Positions 1 to 9,428 of a stretch of 64,000 bases of DNA are shown in pieces. The number at the start of each line of letters is the position of its first letter. Position 1 is the stretch's first letter. The position numbers and the translations under genes are program-made. Below the pieces are notes generated by a model. It saw only the letters and a program-made list of their open reading frames with translations, was not told the origin of the DNA and made no database searches. The DNA is taken from assembly GCF_001650905.1 (NCBI RefSeq), contig NZ_LXYG01000019.1, positions 124,001 to 188,000 of the forward strand, written 5' to 3'. The DNA comes from Balneola sp. EhC07 (GTDB lineage Bacteria > Bacteroidota > Rhodothermia > Balneolales > Balneolaceae).

Positions 1-1
1 G

Positions 2-310
2 CAGCATTCTCTTAAACATATAGCAGTTGAGGGAAGATGCTTTGTTTTGGGTTGCAATCAATATGTTAAGAAGAAAGATTATCCCGATCTTCCGGGAGAG
101 GATATTTCTGAATTTGATGAGATCATGTGTAAAGGCGGAAGTGTTATTGTTGATCCCCTAGGAAATACAATTACAGGTCCTTTGTGGGATCAAGAAGGGA
201 TCCTGACTGCAGAACTTGACATGAACCTGATCACCAAAGCGAAACTAGATTTTGATGCAGTAGGACATTACGCCCGAAATGATGTATTTAAACTAAACAA
301 ACTAAATTAG
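2..310 (+). CDS. Nitrilase-family carbon-nitrogen hydrolase, C-terminal part
   Basis: Only the last ~102 residues lie in the window; the frame is open to the left edge, so the gene begins upstream. The visible start reads QHSLKHIAVEGRCFVLGCNQ, which matches the conserved segment following the catalytic Cys in nitrilases and cyanide hydratases (HIALEGRCFVL in the family). A later GGSVIVDPLGN stretch matches the family's substrate-pocket strand. These enzymes hydrolyse nitriles or amides with a Glu-Lys-Cys triad; those residues would be upstream and cannot be checked. A TTG at 47 is in frame but internal to the conserved block, so it is not the start. The 2-hydroxyacid dehydrogenase follows after 12 bases on the same strand, suggesting co-transcription. 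Confidence 0.85.
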   Translation, partial: QHSLKHIAVEGRCFVLGCNQYVKKKDYPDLPGEDISEFDEIMCKGGSVIVDPLGNTITGPLWDQEGILTAELDMNLITKAKLDFDAVGHYARNDVFKLNKLN

Positions 311-322
311 TCTCAAAACTGA

Positions 323-1249
323 ATGTCACTATTACTTATAGCACCAAACAGGGACTTAAAACAGCTCTCAGAAGAACTTCAAAATATCGATCCCAACCTT
401 GAGGTCGATATTTGGCCGAAGGTAAAAAATAAAGACAGAGTTACCTTTGCTGTTGCCTGGAATCATCCTAAAAACGTGCTTGGGAATTATCCGAATCTGA
501 AAGCAGTATCCTCACTAGGAGCCGGAGTCAATCATTTGTTGAATGATGAAAGTTTATCAGAAGAAATCAAATTCGCCCGGTTGATCACACCTTCATTAAA
601 AAGTGAAATGGCTGAGTATGTACTTCAGGCGGTATTGGCTTATCGACAGCATACTACTCGCTACACAGATCAAAAAAGAGAAGCATTTTGGGATAAGCAT
701 AAGTTGATTCCTAAAGAAGACTCTGTAATTGGAATTCTGGGCTTGGGAGAAATGGGGCTTTCTATTGCTGACCTTCTCATATTAAATGGATATAAAGTTA
801 ACGGATGGTCCAGATCAAAAAAGGACGTTGAAGGCATTACTTCATTTAGTGAGAATGAATTGGGTGATTTTCTAAATTCCTCCAACATTCTTATTTGCGC
901 GCTCCCCCTCACAGATAAGACTCATAGCATCCTGGATCTGGAGCTATTTAAAAAACTAAAAGAACCGGGATATTTAATTAACGTTGGGCGCGGACAGCAC
1001 TTGATAGAAGAAGATCTTATTTATGCAATCGACACGGGAGTTTTAGCCGGAGCATGGCTGGATGTATTTGAAGAAGAGCCTTTACCGTCTAATCATCTTT
1101 TCTGGAACCGACCTAAGATAATGATTACTCCGCACATTGCCGCCGTTACAGCTCCCAAAGAAGCCGCTGAACAAATTATTGAAAATTATAAGAGAAGCTT
1201 ATCAGGAATGGAAATGGTTAATTCTGTAGAAAAAGAAAAAGGGTATTAA
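323..1249 (+). CDS. D-isomer-specific 2-hydroxyacid dehydrogenase (GhrA-like)
   Basis: 308 residues, the usual length for glyoxylate/hydroxypyruvate reductase A-type enzymes, which reduce 2-keto acids with NAD(P)H in the cytoplasm. The nucleotide-binding motif GILGLGEMG is near residue 140, followed by the WSRSKK segment expected after the second beta strand. VGRGQHLIEEDL and the DVFEEEPLP...HIAAVT block contain the catalytic Arg/Glu/His region of the family. The short N-terminal half and the LxxxGAGVNHLL motif favour GhrA over the longer SerA or Ldh groups. It lies 12 bases after the nitrilase gene, so the two may act in one small-molecule pathway; the exact substrate cannot be read from sequence. 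Confidence 0.88.
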   Translation: MSLLLIAPNRDLKQLSEELQNIDPNLEVDIWPKVKNKDRVTFAVAWNHPKNVLGNYPNLKAVSSLGAGVNHLLNDESLSEEIKFARLITPSLKSEMAEYVLQAVLAYRQHTTRYTDQKREAFWDKHKLIPKEDSVIGILGLGEMGLSIADLLILNGYKVNGWSRSKKDVEGITSFSENELGDFLNSSNILICALPLTDKTHSILDLELFKKLKEPGYLINVGRGQHLIEEDLIYAIDTGVLAGAWLDVFEEEPLPSNHLFWNRPKIMITPHIAAVTAPKEAAEQIIENYKRSLSGMEMVNSVEKEKGY

Positions 1250-1638
1250 AAGATCATTTTTACCAGAGAGTAACCGAGCCAAACGAAAAGCAGACCGAGT
1301 AAAATCTGACCACCAGCGTTTGCCAAGCCAAGTAATACTTCACCTTCTTTAAACAACAGAAATGAGTCGTTGGCAAAAGTAGAAAATGTAGTAAAACCTC
1401 CCAATATCCCGACAAATATAAAGAGGCGAAGTTCTTCATTTCCCCAGTTTTTTACAGCAAATAATGCCAGCAAAAAACCGATCAATAAGCACCCTATCAT
1501 ATTTGCAAAGTAAGTGCCGTACGGAAATTCAGAAGCCGGAAATCTGGACTGAACAATTTCAGAAATAATATATCTGGATGAAGCACCTAGAAATCCACCT
1601 GCTCCGACCATACATATTTTAAAGAGATCGATCTGCAC
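1246..1638 (-). CDS. crcB: Fluoride channel CrcB/Fluc
   Basis: 130-residue four-helix membrane protein. GGFLGASSRYIIS near residues 14-26, GTYFANMIGCLLIGF near 41-55 and GILGGFTTFSTF near 77-88 are the signature segments of Fluc channels, which export fluoride as dual-topology dimers; the Asn and the Phe/Thr-rich segments line the pore in characterised members. The start is probably the GTG directly after the ilvE stop; an ATG nine codons later is an alternative. The 3' end overlaps the convergent dehydrogenase stop by 4 bases. It appears to be the distal gene of an ilvE-crcB transcript. I saw no fluoride riboswitch upstream. Confidence 0.93.
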   Translation of the reverse strand: MQIDLFKICMVGAGGFLGASSRYIISEIVQSRFPASEFPYGTYFANMIGCLLIGFLLALFAVKNWGNEELRLFIFVGILGGFTTFSTFANDSFLLFKEGEVLLGLANAGGQILLGLLFVWLGYSLVKMIF

Positions 1639-2727
1639 TTAGACTTTTACAGTATGAATCCAGTTATGTCTGTCTTCGATTCTTCCATATTGGATTCCGG
1701 TGATCTCGTCATAAAGACTTTTTGCAAATTCACCGATTGAATCAATACCAAAATCGATCTTTCTCCCTTGATGATGAATCAAACCTACCGGAGATATTAC
1801 AGCAGCTGTACCTGAGCCAAAAACTTCTTTTAAAGTTCCGTTTTCAGAAGCTTCAAATACTTCATCAATAGTGATTCTTCTCTCTTCAACATTGTAGCCC
1901 CATTCTTCTGCCAGAGAAGTAACAGAACGTCTTGTTATCCCGCCTAAAATAGAACCGGTAAGCTTTGGAGTGACCAAAGTGTTTCCGATCAGGAAGTGAA
2001 TATTCATGGTCCCTACTTCTTCTACATACTTGTGTTCTTTAGCGTCGAGCCAAAGTACCTGAGTATATCCGTCTTCTTTAGCTTTTTTAGCCGGAAGGAA
2101 GCTTGCTGCATAATTACCTGCGGTCTTCACATCTCCTGTACCACCTACAACAGCTCTTACATATTCATTCGTAGTTGTTAAGGAAACCGGATTGAAACCC
2201 TCTTCATAATATGCACCTACCGGCGAAGTAATTATATAATAGCTGAATTTTGTGGAAGATCTGGCGGCCAAAAGATCATCTGATGCAAATACAAAAGGTC
2301 TTATATACAATGCTGATTGGTCCTGTGTAGGTACAAACCTGTGATCTAACTTTATGAGTTCTTCTAAAGCAGTTATAAACGTCTCATAATCCGTTTCAGG
2401 GATACCCATTCTTCTGGATGAGTAGTTCATTCTTTCAAAATGATCTTTGGGTCTGTATATGTTTATAGTGTCTTCATCCACATAAAAAGCCTTCATTCCT
2501 TCAAAAATAGCCTGACCATAATGAAGAGTGTTCAATGCCGGGCTAATTTGAACGGGCCCATAAGGTCTTATTAAAGGCTGACCCCAGGAACCTTTTTCAT
2601 ACTCCATAACAAACATATGATCAGAAAACTTTTTTCCGAACACGAGATTATCGAAATCGATCTCATGTATCTTGCTGTTTTCGTTAGGTATAATATTTAT
2701 TTTTTCAGGGGTCATTATATCATTCAT
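1639..2727 (-). CDS. ilvE: Branched-chain amino acid aminotransferase
   Basis: 362 residues. It catalyses PLP-dependent transamination of Leu, Ile and Val with 2-oxoglutarate. The protein is of the longer eukaryote/BCAT-like subtype: ALNTLHYGQAIFEGMKAF near 64-81, YIRPFVFASD near 141-150, GGTGDVKTAGNYAAS near 195-209 with the PLP lysine at about K201, and QVLWLDAKEHKYVEEVGTMN. The C-terminal EVFGSGTAAVISPV motif contacts the PLP phosphate. ATG codons at residues 1 and 5 could both start translation. The stop codon directly abuts the crcB start; ppc lies 64 bases upstream on the same strand, so ppc-ilvE-crcB may be read together. Confidence 0.95.
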   Translation of the reverse strand: MNDIMTPEKINIIPNENSKIHEIDFDNLVFGKKFSDHMFVMEYEKGSWGQPLIRPYGPVQISPALNTLHYGQAIFEGMKAFYVDEDTINIYRPKDHFERMNYSSRRMGIPETDYETFITALEELIKLDHRFVPTQDQSALYIRPFVFASDDLLAARSSTKFSYYIITSPVGAYYEEGFNPVSLTTTNEYVRAVVGGTGDVKTAGNYAASFLPAKKAKEDGYTQVLWLDAKEHKYVEEVGTMNIHFLIGNTLVTPKLTGSILGGITRRSVTSLAEEWGYNVEERRITIDEVFEASENGTLKEVFGSGTAAVISPVGLIHHQGRKIDFGIDSIGEFAKSLYDEITGIQYGRIEDRHNWIHTVKV

Positions 2728-2791
2728 AGTTCATACAAAATAAAAGCTTTCTTGTTAAGGTAAAGTAGAATTACTGTAAATTTTTATTTCT

Positions 2792-5587
2792 TTACCCGGT
2801 ACTCTGCATTGCTGAAGCTATTCCGTTTATATTCAGAAATATTACTTCGGTCAACTCATTCTTTTCTTGTTCACTTTCAGCATTTCTCCATCTTTTTAAT
2901 AATTCCACCTGCAAAAAATTGAGTGGATAAGTGAACGGGTTTCTAAACTTGATCGACTTCTGTATAACGGGGTTATGGTCTAAAAAGTTCTGGATTTTTG
3001 CAATTTGAGTAATACTTTCTTTTGCACTTTCATACTCTTTTGCAATTTGATCGTGAAACTTTTGCTCATCTTTGTTATAAATTTCAGCAGTTTTTAAATG
3101 AGTTCTTGCCAATTCTCGTTGACTATTATCAAGTACTGTTCTGAAAAACACCCAATCATTAAACCATTTTTTGAAAATTTTATCATTTTCATCTGAACCT
3201 GCTAACATTGTTTTCAATGCTTCTCCGATCCCAAACCATCCGGGAATGTTATATCGAACCTGTGTCCATGCAAAGCCCCATGGAATTGCTCTTAGGTTAT
3301 CGAAAACCATTTTCCCTGAACCTCCTCTTGAGACAGGTCTGGAAGCAATCGGCAACTTTCCAATGTGCTCTATAGGCGTGATGGAAGAGTACCAGTCCCA
3401 AAACAGATCATCATCAATTAATGATCGGTATTTTTGCATACTCAGCTGAGAGAGTTCTTCCATTAGTTTCTTTTCTGAGGAACCTTCTAAATAGCCTGTT
3501 TCTGTTTTTTGTGCTTTAGTAACATGAATCATTGCATGAACAATCTGCTCTAAATGTCGATGTGCAATTTCCGGTAATGAATACCTGAATGATAAAACTT
3601 CACCCTGTTCCGTAAATCTGATTTTACCATTGTTACTTACTGCAGGCATGGCCAGAATTGCTTTGTTAGATTGCCCGCCACCTCTTCCAATAGTTCCACC
3701 ACGACCATGGAACAACCTGAAATCCACATTGAATTTTCTACATACACTTCCAAGATCAAACTGGGCTTTATCCAATGCCCAGTTGGCCATCCAGTAACCA
3801 CCGTCTTTATTGCTGTCAGAATATCCCAGCATTATTTCCTGAAAGTTACCCCTTGCTTCTATTTGCTTAGCAAATACTTCATCTTCAAACATCTGTGCCA
3901 TTAATTGGCTACTGGCTTCCAGATCTTCTATAGTCTCAAAAAGCGGTATAATATCCAGATCGGTTTGAATCTTTCCATTAGAATAGCTCCACAATCCTAT
4001 TTCTTTGGCAAGGATCAATACTTCCAGCATATCACTAACTCCATGAGTCATGCTTATGATGTACCCTCCGAAAGAGTCTATATCTAAAAGCAACATATCC
4101 TTAATCTCTTCAAATACAGAAAGTACTTTTTCTGCCACTTCAGAGCGCTCGCTCTTAAAAGTGCTCAAAGGTCTGGGATTCTTTAGTTCTTTAGACAGCA
4201 GCTCAATTTTTTCTTCCTCTGTCAGTGAAGAGTAAGTTTTATGTACACCGGCTTTAGAAAAAAGCTCTTCTACAGTTTCTTCATGGAGTTTACTATGCTG
4301 GCGAACATCCAGTGCATTCAGGTGGAAGCCGAAAGTCAATGCACGGTCAATCAGATTCCTTAACTTTCCCTGTTCTGCGAGCTCCTCTAAGTCAGATTCG
4401 ATCAAGCTGTTTTTTATCAGCATCAGATCGTTTATAAAGCCTTTTGCATTATAGTCTTCAGCAACTTTCAGTACCTGAGGTTTTTCAGCATTAAGAACTT
4501 CGATCTGTTTTTGAACCTTTTGCATCATGTGTGTCACTTTCCTGCGGTAGGGTTCTCTTTGATATCTTCTTTCATATACATCAGGAAGTGGATTTACCAT
4601 CTCCTCTTCTTTGAGAGAAGCTTTCAGTTCTTCAGAAATTGAAATTTCCTTGTAAGAAATACTCAGATACCTTCTCAAAAGGTTAAGTTCTTCCATGTAT
4701 TTTGTAAGTACGGTGCGCCGTTGCTCTAAAATAGTTTCCCAAGTCACTGAAGAAGTAACATTTGGGTTCCCATCTCTGTCGCTGCCGATCCACGAACGAT
4801 ATTTCAAAATATTAGGAAGGTCAGTGCTTTTACCGTAATAAGTTTCTAAAGCTATGCGGATGTCATTATACACGGTTGGAATGGCATCCCAAATGGTCGT
4901 CGTGAAGTAATACATTCCATTTTCTACCTCATCCTCTACCGACATTCTTTCTGCCCGTACTTCATCCGTTAATTGAAGCAAACGGAGTTGATTTCCAATA
5001 TCCTTCTTTAGCAGTTTGGTTTCATCAGCAGTAAGAACATCATGCCCTAACTTGTTGATCATGGAAGTTATCTGATGCTGCTTGGTTAAAATACTTCTTC
5101 TCTGAGCCTCTGTAGGATGAGCGGTTATGGTCGGCTGAATATCAATTTGCTCTAATACGTCAATAACTTCATCAAAAGAATATCCATCTTTTTTCAAAGA
5201 GTATATAGCCTCGGCAATGCTTTCATTTCTCGGATGTTCTTCTGTTTCTTCAAATTCACGCTCTCTGTTTATTCTGCTTATCTCATGTTGCTCCAGAGAA
5301 TTCACCAAATGAAAGAACGTTGTATACATCCTTAAAACTTCCTTAGTATCACCCAAACTAAGATTTGAAGCATAGTTCTCAATCTCATCTTGAGCTTTAG
5401 AGTCATTATCTTCTAATGCTGATTTTGCCAATACCGGTAATTTCCCGAGATTTTTCACAAATTCTTCTCCGAATTGATCTAAAGCCAATTCTTCCAGAAA
5501 TGCTGTAAGCATATTAATTTGTCTTGCCAGGTTTTCGTTGATCCCGCTTTCTTCAGCCAGTTTCTGTACAGTATCTTTCCAGTGCAT
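2792..5587 (-). CDS. ppc: Phosphoenolpyruvate carboxylase
   Basis: 931 residues, full length for bacterial PEPC, which makes oxaloacetate from PEP and bicarbonate to refill the TCA cycle. Family motifs are all present: TAHPTEA with catalytic H157, WIGSDRDGNPNV, LGYSDSNKDGGY with the active-site Lys, FHGRGGTIGRGGG, and a C-terminal NGIASAMQSTG matching the conserved NG-containing tail that enters the active site. No truncation or frameshift is visible. It is divergent from tag (86 bases between starts) and upstream of ilvE on the same strand, linking carbon supply with amino acid synthesis. Confidence 0.97.
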   Translation of the reverse strand: MHWKDTVQKLAEESGINENLARQINMLTAFLEELALDQFGEEFVKNLGKLPVLAKSALEDNDSKAQDEIENYASNLSLGDTKEVLRMYTTFFHLVNSLEQHEISRINREREFEETEEHPRNESIAEAIYSLKKDGYSFDEVIDVLEQIDIQPTITAHPTEAQRRSILTKQHQITSMINKLGHDVLTADETKLLKKDIGNQLRLLQLTDEVRAERMSVEDEVENGMYYFTTTIWDAIPTVYNDIRIALETYYGKSTDLPNILKYRSWIGSDRDGNPNVTSSVTWETILEQRRTVLTKYMEELNLLRRYLSISYKEISISEELKASLKEEEMVNPLPDVYERRYQREPYRRKVTHMMQKVQKQIEVLNAEKPQVLKVAEDYNAKGFINDLMLIKNSLIESDLEELAEQGKLRNLIDRALTFGFHLNALDVRQHSKLHEETVEELFSKAGVHKTYSSLTEEEKIELLSKELKNPRPLSTFKSERSEVAEKVLSVFEEIKDMLLLDIDSFGGYIISMTHGVSDMLEVLILAKEIGLWSYSNGKIQTDLDIIPLFETIEDLEASSQLMAQMFEDEVFAKQIEARGNFQEIMLGYSDSNKDGGYWMANWALDKAQFDLGSVCRKFNVDFRLFHGRGGTIGRGGGQSNKAILAMPAVSNNGKIRFTEQGEVLSFRYSLPEIAHRHLEQIVHAMIHVTKAQKTETGYLEGSSEKKLMEELSQLSMQKYRSLIDDDLFWDWYSSITPIEHIGKLPIASRPVSRGGSGKMVFDNLRAIPWGFAWTQVRYNIPGWFGIGEALKTMLAGSDENDKIFKKWFNDWVFFRTVLDNSQRELARTHLKTAEIYNKDEQKFHDQIAKEYESAKESITQIAKIQNFLDHNPVIQKSIKFRNPFTYPLNFLQVELLKRWRNAESEQEKNELTEVIFLNINGIASAMQSTG

Positions 5588-5673
5588 TAAATTCCGTTTG
5601 ATTTTTGTGAGTGAGTTTGAGTACTCTAAAATAACTAATAATTCTTGAAGCTTTTAGGTTCAAATAAAATTAT

Positions 5674-6258
5674 ATGAATAATAAAAAAAGATGTGAGTGG
5701 GCAACGGGACAATTCAAGGAATATGTAACCTATCATGATGAGGAATGGGGTGTTCCTGTCCATGATGACCGAACACATTTTGAGTTTTTGATACTGGAAG
5801 GAGCTCAGGCCGGCCTAAGTTGGGCAACGGTTCTCAAAAAAAGAGAAGGGTACCGAAAATCCTTTGCAGGTTTTGATCCTGAAAAAGTAGCTTTGTTTGA
5901 TGAAGAGAAAATTCAGGAATTGCTTCAATTTGAAGGAATTATCAGAAATAAACTAAAAGTAAGAAGTGCGGTAACCAACGCTCAAAAATTCCTTGAGGTT
6001 CAGAAAGAGTTCGGCAGCTTCGATAATTACATCTGGCAATTTGTTGACGGAAAACCCATCGTTAATAATTGGAAAAATATGAGTGAAGTCCCGGCTACTT
6101 CTCCGGAATCAGACGCCTTAAGTAAAGACTTAAAAAAGCGTGGATTTAAATTTGTGGGCAGCACGATTATGTACGCTCATATGCAAGCTTGCGGATTGGT
6201 GAATGATCATACTGTAGATTGTTTTTGCAGAAAGAGAGAATTTGGAATAAGTAAATAG
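5674..6258 (+). CDS. tag: DNA-3-methyladenine glycosylase I
   Basis: 194 residues, matching Tag family length. It excises 3-methyladenine from alkylated DNA. The N-terminal C7 with H21 (TYHDEEWGVP) and the C-terminal H179/C183 (NDHTVDCFC) reproduce the Cys-His-His-Cys zinc site of E. coli Tag. LILEGAQAGLSWATVLKKRE is the family signature around the base-binding pocket, and FVGSTIMYAHMQACG is also conserved. It stands alone, divergent from ppc; an inverted repeat follows its stop and separates it from the convergent MBL gene. Confidence 0.95.
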   Translation: MNNKKRCEWATGQFKEYVTYHDEEWGVPVHDDRTHFEFLILEGAQAGLSWATVLKKREGYRKSFAGFDPEKVALFDEEKIQELLQFEGIIRNKLKVRSAVTNAQKFLEVQKEFGSFDNYIWQFVDGKPIVNNWKNMSEVPATSPESDALSKDLKKRGFKFVGSTIMYAHMQACGLVNDHTVDCFCRKREFGISK

Positions 6259-6260
6259 GG

Positions 6261-6297
6261 GAATTAGGAATAGCTTTTAGACGCTTATTCCTAATTC
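6261..6297. terminator. Hairpin between convergent genes (likely bidirectional terminator)
   Basis: A perfect 12-bp inverted repeat has arms 6261-6272 (GAATTAGGAATA) and 6286-6297, directly after the tag stop and just before the stop of the convergent MBL-rhodanese gene. It lacks a clean T-run, and GAATTAGGAAT-type sequences are also common intergenic repeats, so a repeat origin is possible. Confidence 0.5.
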
Positions 6298-6305
6298 AAT
6301 CATTC

Positions 6306-7727
6306 TTAATTCTTAATTCCTTTCCCCTCAAGCCACGGATCAACTGCATCATTGATATACTGAACTACAAATCCTTCTTTCTCCAATAGCGCAGAAGCTG
6401 CTGCTGCTCTGGCTCCTGATTTACAATGCACTAAAACGGGTTTATCAGTCGGAATCTCTTCTAAACGATCCACTAGCCTTGTATGGGAAATGTTTAAAGC
6501 TTGTGGATGGTGTCCTTCATCAAATTCTGATTTCTTTCTGACGTCCAACAAATTATACTCATCTGAAGGCATTAACTCATCTACTTTTTCAAAATTGATA
6601 GTTTCAGTAGAAAATAATGTACCGCTCTGATTTTTAAATTCTTCAAGATGTTCCGGTGTTGCATATCCTTTTATGTTATCCAAACCTATTCTTATTAAGT
6701 CAGTAACAGCTTCATCGATTTTATTTTCATCAATGATCAAATAAATATCTTCGTCATCAGAGACATACGATCCGACTATAGTATTAAATGTTTTGTTGAA
6801 AGGTGCGTACAAAGCACCCTGAATATGACCATTCATAAAAGCCATCCTGTCCGGTCTTGTATCCACAATAACAGCGCTGGATGTACGTGTTGCCCCGATC
6901 ATACTTTGGATGCTTTTCTTTTCCGGAACAGGAACCTCTCCTAAGATCTTTGGCCCTTTCTTGTTATCTCTTTTCATTCTTGCGAAATATAACGGAGGTT
7001 CAGGCTGCCCATCCAAAATGTAATCCACAAAATCCTTTTCTGAGATTGCTGCTTTTATGGAACCATTGAATCTCTGTTCATAACCAACAGTAGATTCAGG
7101 AACAGCACCTAATGCTTTACCACAAGCGCTTCCTGCTCCATGTCCCGGCCAAAGCTGTAAATATTCCGGCATCGTTTTAAACTTTTCAATCGACTTGTAC
7201 AGCGTCTTAGCAGATTCATCCATCGCCCCCACTTCTCCTGCTGCAGTCTCAAGCAAATCGGGTCTGCCCACGTCACCTACAAACACAAAGTCTCCGGAAA
7301 GCAATCCCATGGGCTCATCAGTAGTAGCGCCATCTGTAACCAAAAAGCTGATGTGCTCCGGAGTATGACCGGGACTGTAAACCGTGGTAAATTTTATATT
7401 TCCGATACTGAATTCATCGCCATCTTTTAATAATTGATGATCGTATTTACTGTCAATTACCCACTCATATTTCCAGTCCTTATCACCTTCATCAGATACC
7501 AGGATCTTAACTCCGCTTTCTGCAAATTCTCTGAGACCTGATAAATAGTCCGCATGAATATGAGTTTCAGTAGCGGCAACAATTTTAAGCTTATTTTTTG
7601 ATGCTATTTTTTGATAGCGATCAATATCTCTCATTGGATCTACTATAATGGCTTCGCTCGATTTCTGGCAACCGATCAAATAGGCGTATTGGGCTAGTTT
7701 TTCTTCAAAAATTTGTTGGAAGAACAT
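6306..7727 (-). CDS. MBL-fold hydrolase with two rhodanese domains (persulfide dioxygenase-like)
   Basis: 473 residues. The N-terminal metallo-beta-lactamase domain (about 1-235) has the glyoxalase II-like motif THIHADYLSG (H56, H58, D60), SPGHTPEH near 118-125, GDFVFVGDVGRPDLL and WPGHGAGSACG, as in ETHE1/BLH persulfide dioxygenases that oxidise glutathione persulfide or related sulfane sulfur. Two rhodanese domains follow. The first (about 275-360) lacks an active-site Cys. The second ends in VHCKSGARA with the canonical Cys loop, so only this one should transfer sulfur. Cytoplasmic, monocistronic. The role in sulfide detoxification is inferred from the family. Confidence 0.88.
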   Translation of the reverse strand: MFFQQIFEEKLAQYAYLIGCQKSSEAIIVDPMRDIDRYQKIASKNKLKIVAATETHIHADYLSGLREFAESGVKILVSDEGDKDWKYEWVIDSKYDHQLLKDGDEFSIGNIKFTTVYSPGHTPEHISFLVTDGATTDEPMGLLSGDFVFVGDVGRPDLLETAAGEVGAMDESAKTLYKSIEKFKTMPEYLQLWPGHGAGSACGKALGAVPESTVGYEQRFNGSIKAAISEKDFVDYILDGQPEPPLYFARMKRDNKKGPKILGEVPVPEKKSIQSMIGATRTSSAVIVDTRPDRMAFMNGHIQGALYAPFNKTFNTIVGSYVSDDEDIYLIIDENKIDEAVTDLIRIGLDNIKGYATPEHLEEFKNQSGTLFSTETINFEKVDELMPSDEYNLLDVRKKSEFDEGHHPQALNISHTRLVDRLEEIPTDKPVLVHCKSGARAAAASALLEKEGFVVQYINDAVDPWLEGKGIKN

Positions 7728-7896
7728 GAGTTAGGATAAAAGTTCAAATTTCAGACAAAATAACAAGAAAACAGGTAACTAAAGAAATGTAATTCCCGTA
7801 TTGATTTTGCTAACAAAATTTTTTGATTTTGAATTAAAATCATTCATTTTAAAGGGTCTCTATCTTACAATCTAAATTATTATTAAATATATCGTA

Positions 7897-9405
7897 ATGC
7901 GTTTATATAAATCAATTCGAGTGCTTCTTTGTACGGTTCTTCTCTCCGGGATGATCGGTTATCAGGCAAGTGCTCAAAACCTCGCAGAGTTTGAGAAAAA
8001 AGTTACTGAGTTTACACTTGATAACGGACTTCATTTTATTATCATCGAGCGCCACGAAGCGCCGGTTGCTAGTTTTTATACTCATGTTAATGTTGGTGGT
8101 GCTGATGAACCGGTTGGGAATACCGGAATAGCTCACATTTTTGAGCACATGGCATTCAAAGGCACCAAATACATTGGTACCACTGACTGGGATGAAGAGA
8201 AAAAAGTAATTGCCGAAATGGATGAAACTTATAAAGCCTGGTTGCAGGAAAAGTTTAGTTCTAATCCGGATGAAAATATACTATCTGAAAAATGGGCAAA
8301 GTTTGAGGAATTGCAAGAAAAAGCAAAAACCTTTGTTGTAAATAATGAATTCTCAGAGATCATACAGAATAATGGTGGTACCGGATTAAATGCCTCTACA
8401 GGTTCTGACCTTACAAATTATTATTACAGCCTTCCCTCCAATAAAGCAGAACTTTGGTTTAATTTAGAAGCGGATCGCTTCAAAAATCCTACCTACAGAG
8501 AGTTTTATGTGGAAAAAGAAGTAGTTCGTGAAGAACGCAGAATGAGAACGGAGTCTAATCCAACAGGTCGTTTGGTAGAAGAATTTTTAGCAGTAGCTTA
8601 CACCGCTCATCCGTATGGACGCCCTGTAGTTGGCTGGAACTCCGATATTACAGCAACCACTATTGAAGATGCCCGTGATTTTTATGAAGATTACTATGTG
8701 CCAAGTAATATTACTATCGCGATAGCCGGTGATGTAGACCCGAAAAGAATGAAAAAACTGGCTGAAGAATATTTCGGTGATTTCAGAGGTAAGGGAAGAG
8801 TTGCTCCATCTGTAACTACTATTGAACCTACTCAAAGAGGCGAGCGACGGTTTACTATAGAAGGCAATTCACAGCCAGTCTTAATAATTGGATACCACAC
8901 CGTTTCTGATACTCATGAAGATTTTGAAGCTCTTAATTTATTGGGAAATATCATCTCGACAGGACGAACTTCTGTACTTTATAAAAAGATGGTAGAAGAA
9001 GAAAAACTAGCTCTTTTAATTGGAGCATCTAATGGATTTCCTGGAACAAGATTTGAATCTTTGTTCCTAACTTTTGCATTTCCTAATCAAGGTGTAGAAC
9101 TGGATACTTTAGAGCAAAGAATTTACGATGAAATTGAGATCGTGAAGAATGGCTCTATCACACAGGAAGAATTGGACAGAGCCAGAACTAACATCAGAGC
9201 AGGGATTATTCGAGGTTTAGCTAATAACACAGGTTTAGCTCTCAACTTTGCTTCTACCCATATGACTAAAGGAGACTGGAGAGATGTGTTTTTGCAACTG
9301 GAAAGATACAACGATGTAACATTGGACGACTTACAACGAGTTGCTAATAAATACCTTATCAAACAAACCCGCACAGTCGGAGCAACTGTTAAAGCAGATT
9401 CCTAA
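7897..9405 (+). CDS. Secreted M16 metallopeptidase, catalytic member of a pair
   Basis: 502 residues. An N-terminal signal peptide ends near ASAQ (about residue 27), placing it in the periplasm or on the envelope. The inverted zinc motif HIFEH (H80, E83, H84) lies in GNTGIAHIFEHMAFKGT, with the distal zinc Glu probably within VEKEVVREERRM near 205-215. About 60 residues of predicted helical sequence lie between HxxEH and the YYYSLP block, longer than in the smallest M16B enzymes. The gene is followed after 23 bases by a longer, active-site-degenerate M16 protein; the two probably form a heterodimeric clamshell peptidase. Its natural substrate is unknown. Confidence 0.92.
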   Translation: MRLYKSIRVLLCTVLLSGMIGYQASAQNLAEFEKKVTEFTLDNGLHFIIIERHEAPVASFYTHVNVGGADEPVGNTGIAHIFEHMAFKGTKYIGTTDWDEEKKVIAEMDETYKAWLQEKFSSNPDENILSEKWAKFEELQEKAKTFVVNNEFSEIIQNNGGTGLNASTGSDLTNYYYSLPSNKAELWFNLEADRFKNPTYREFYVEKEVVREERRMRTESNPTGRLVEEFLAVAYTAHPYGRPVVGWNSDITATTIEDARDFYEDYYVPSNITIAIAGDVDPKRMKKLAEEYFGDFRGKGRVAPSVTTIEPTQRGERRFTIEGNSQPVLIIGYHTVSDTHEDFEALNLLGNIISTGRTSVLYKKMVEEEKLALLIGASNGFPGTRFESLFLTFAFPNQGVELDTLEQRIYDEIEIVKNGSITQEELDRARTNIRAGIIRGLANNTGLALNFASTHMTKGDWRDVFLQLERYNDVTLDDLQRVANKYLIKQTRTVGATVKADS

Positions 9406-9428
9406 TTACATCAAAAGAGTTTAAACCA

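Noticed and set aside
1246-1700. Fluoride riboswitch for crcB
   Set aside because: The gene follows ilvE without a gap, so there is no leader to hold one.
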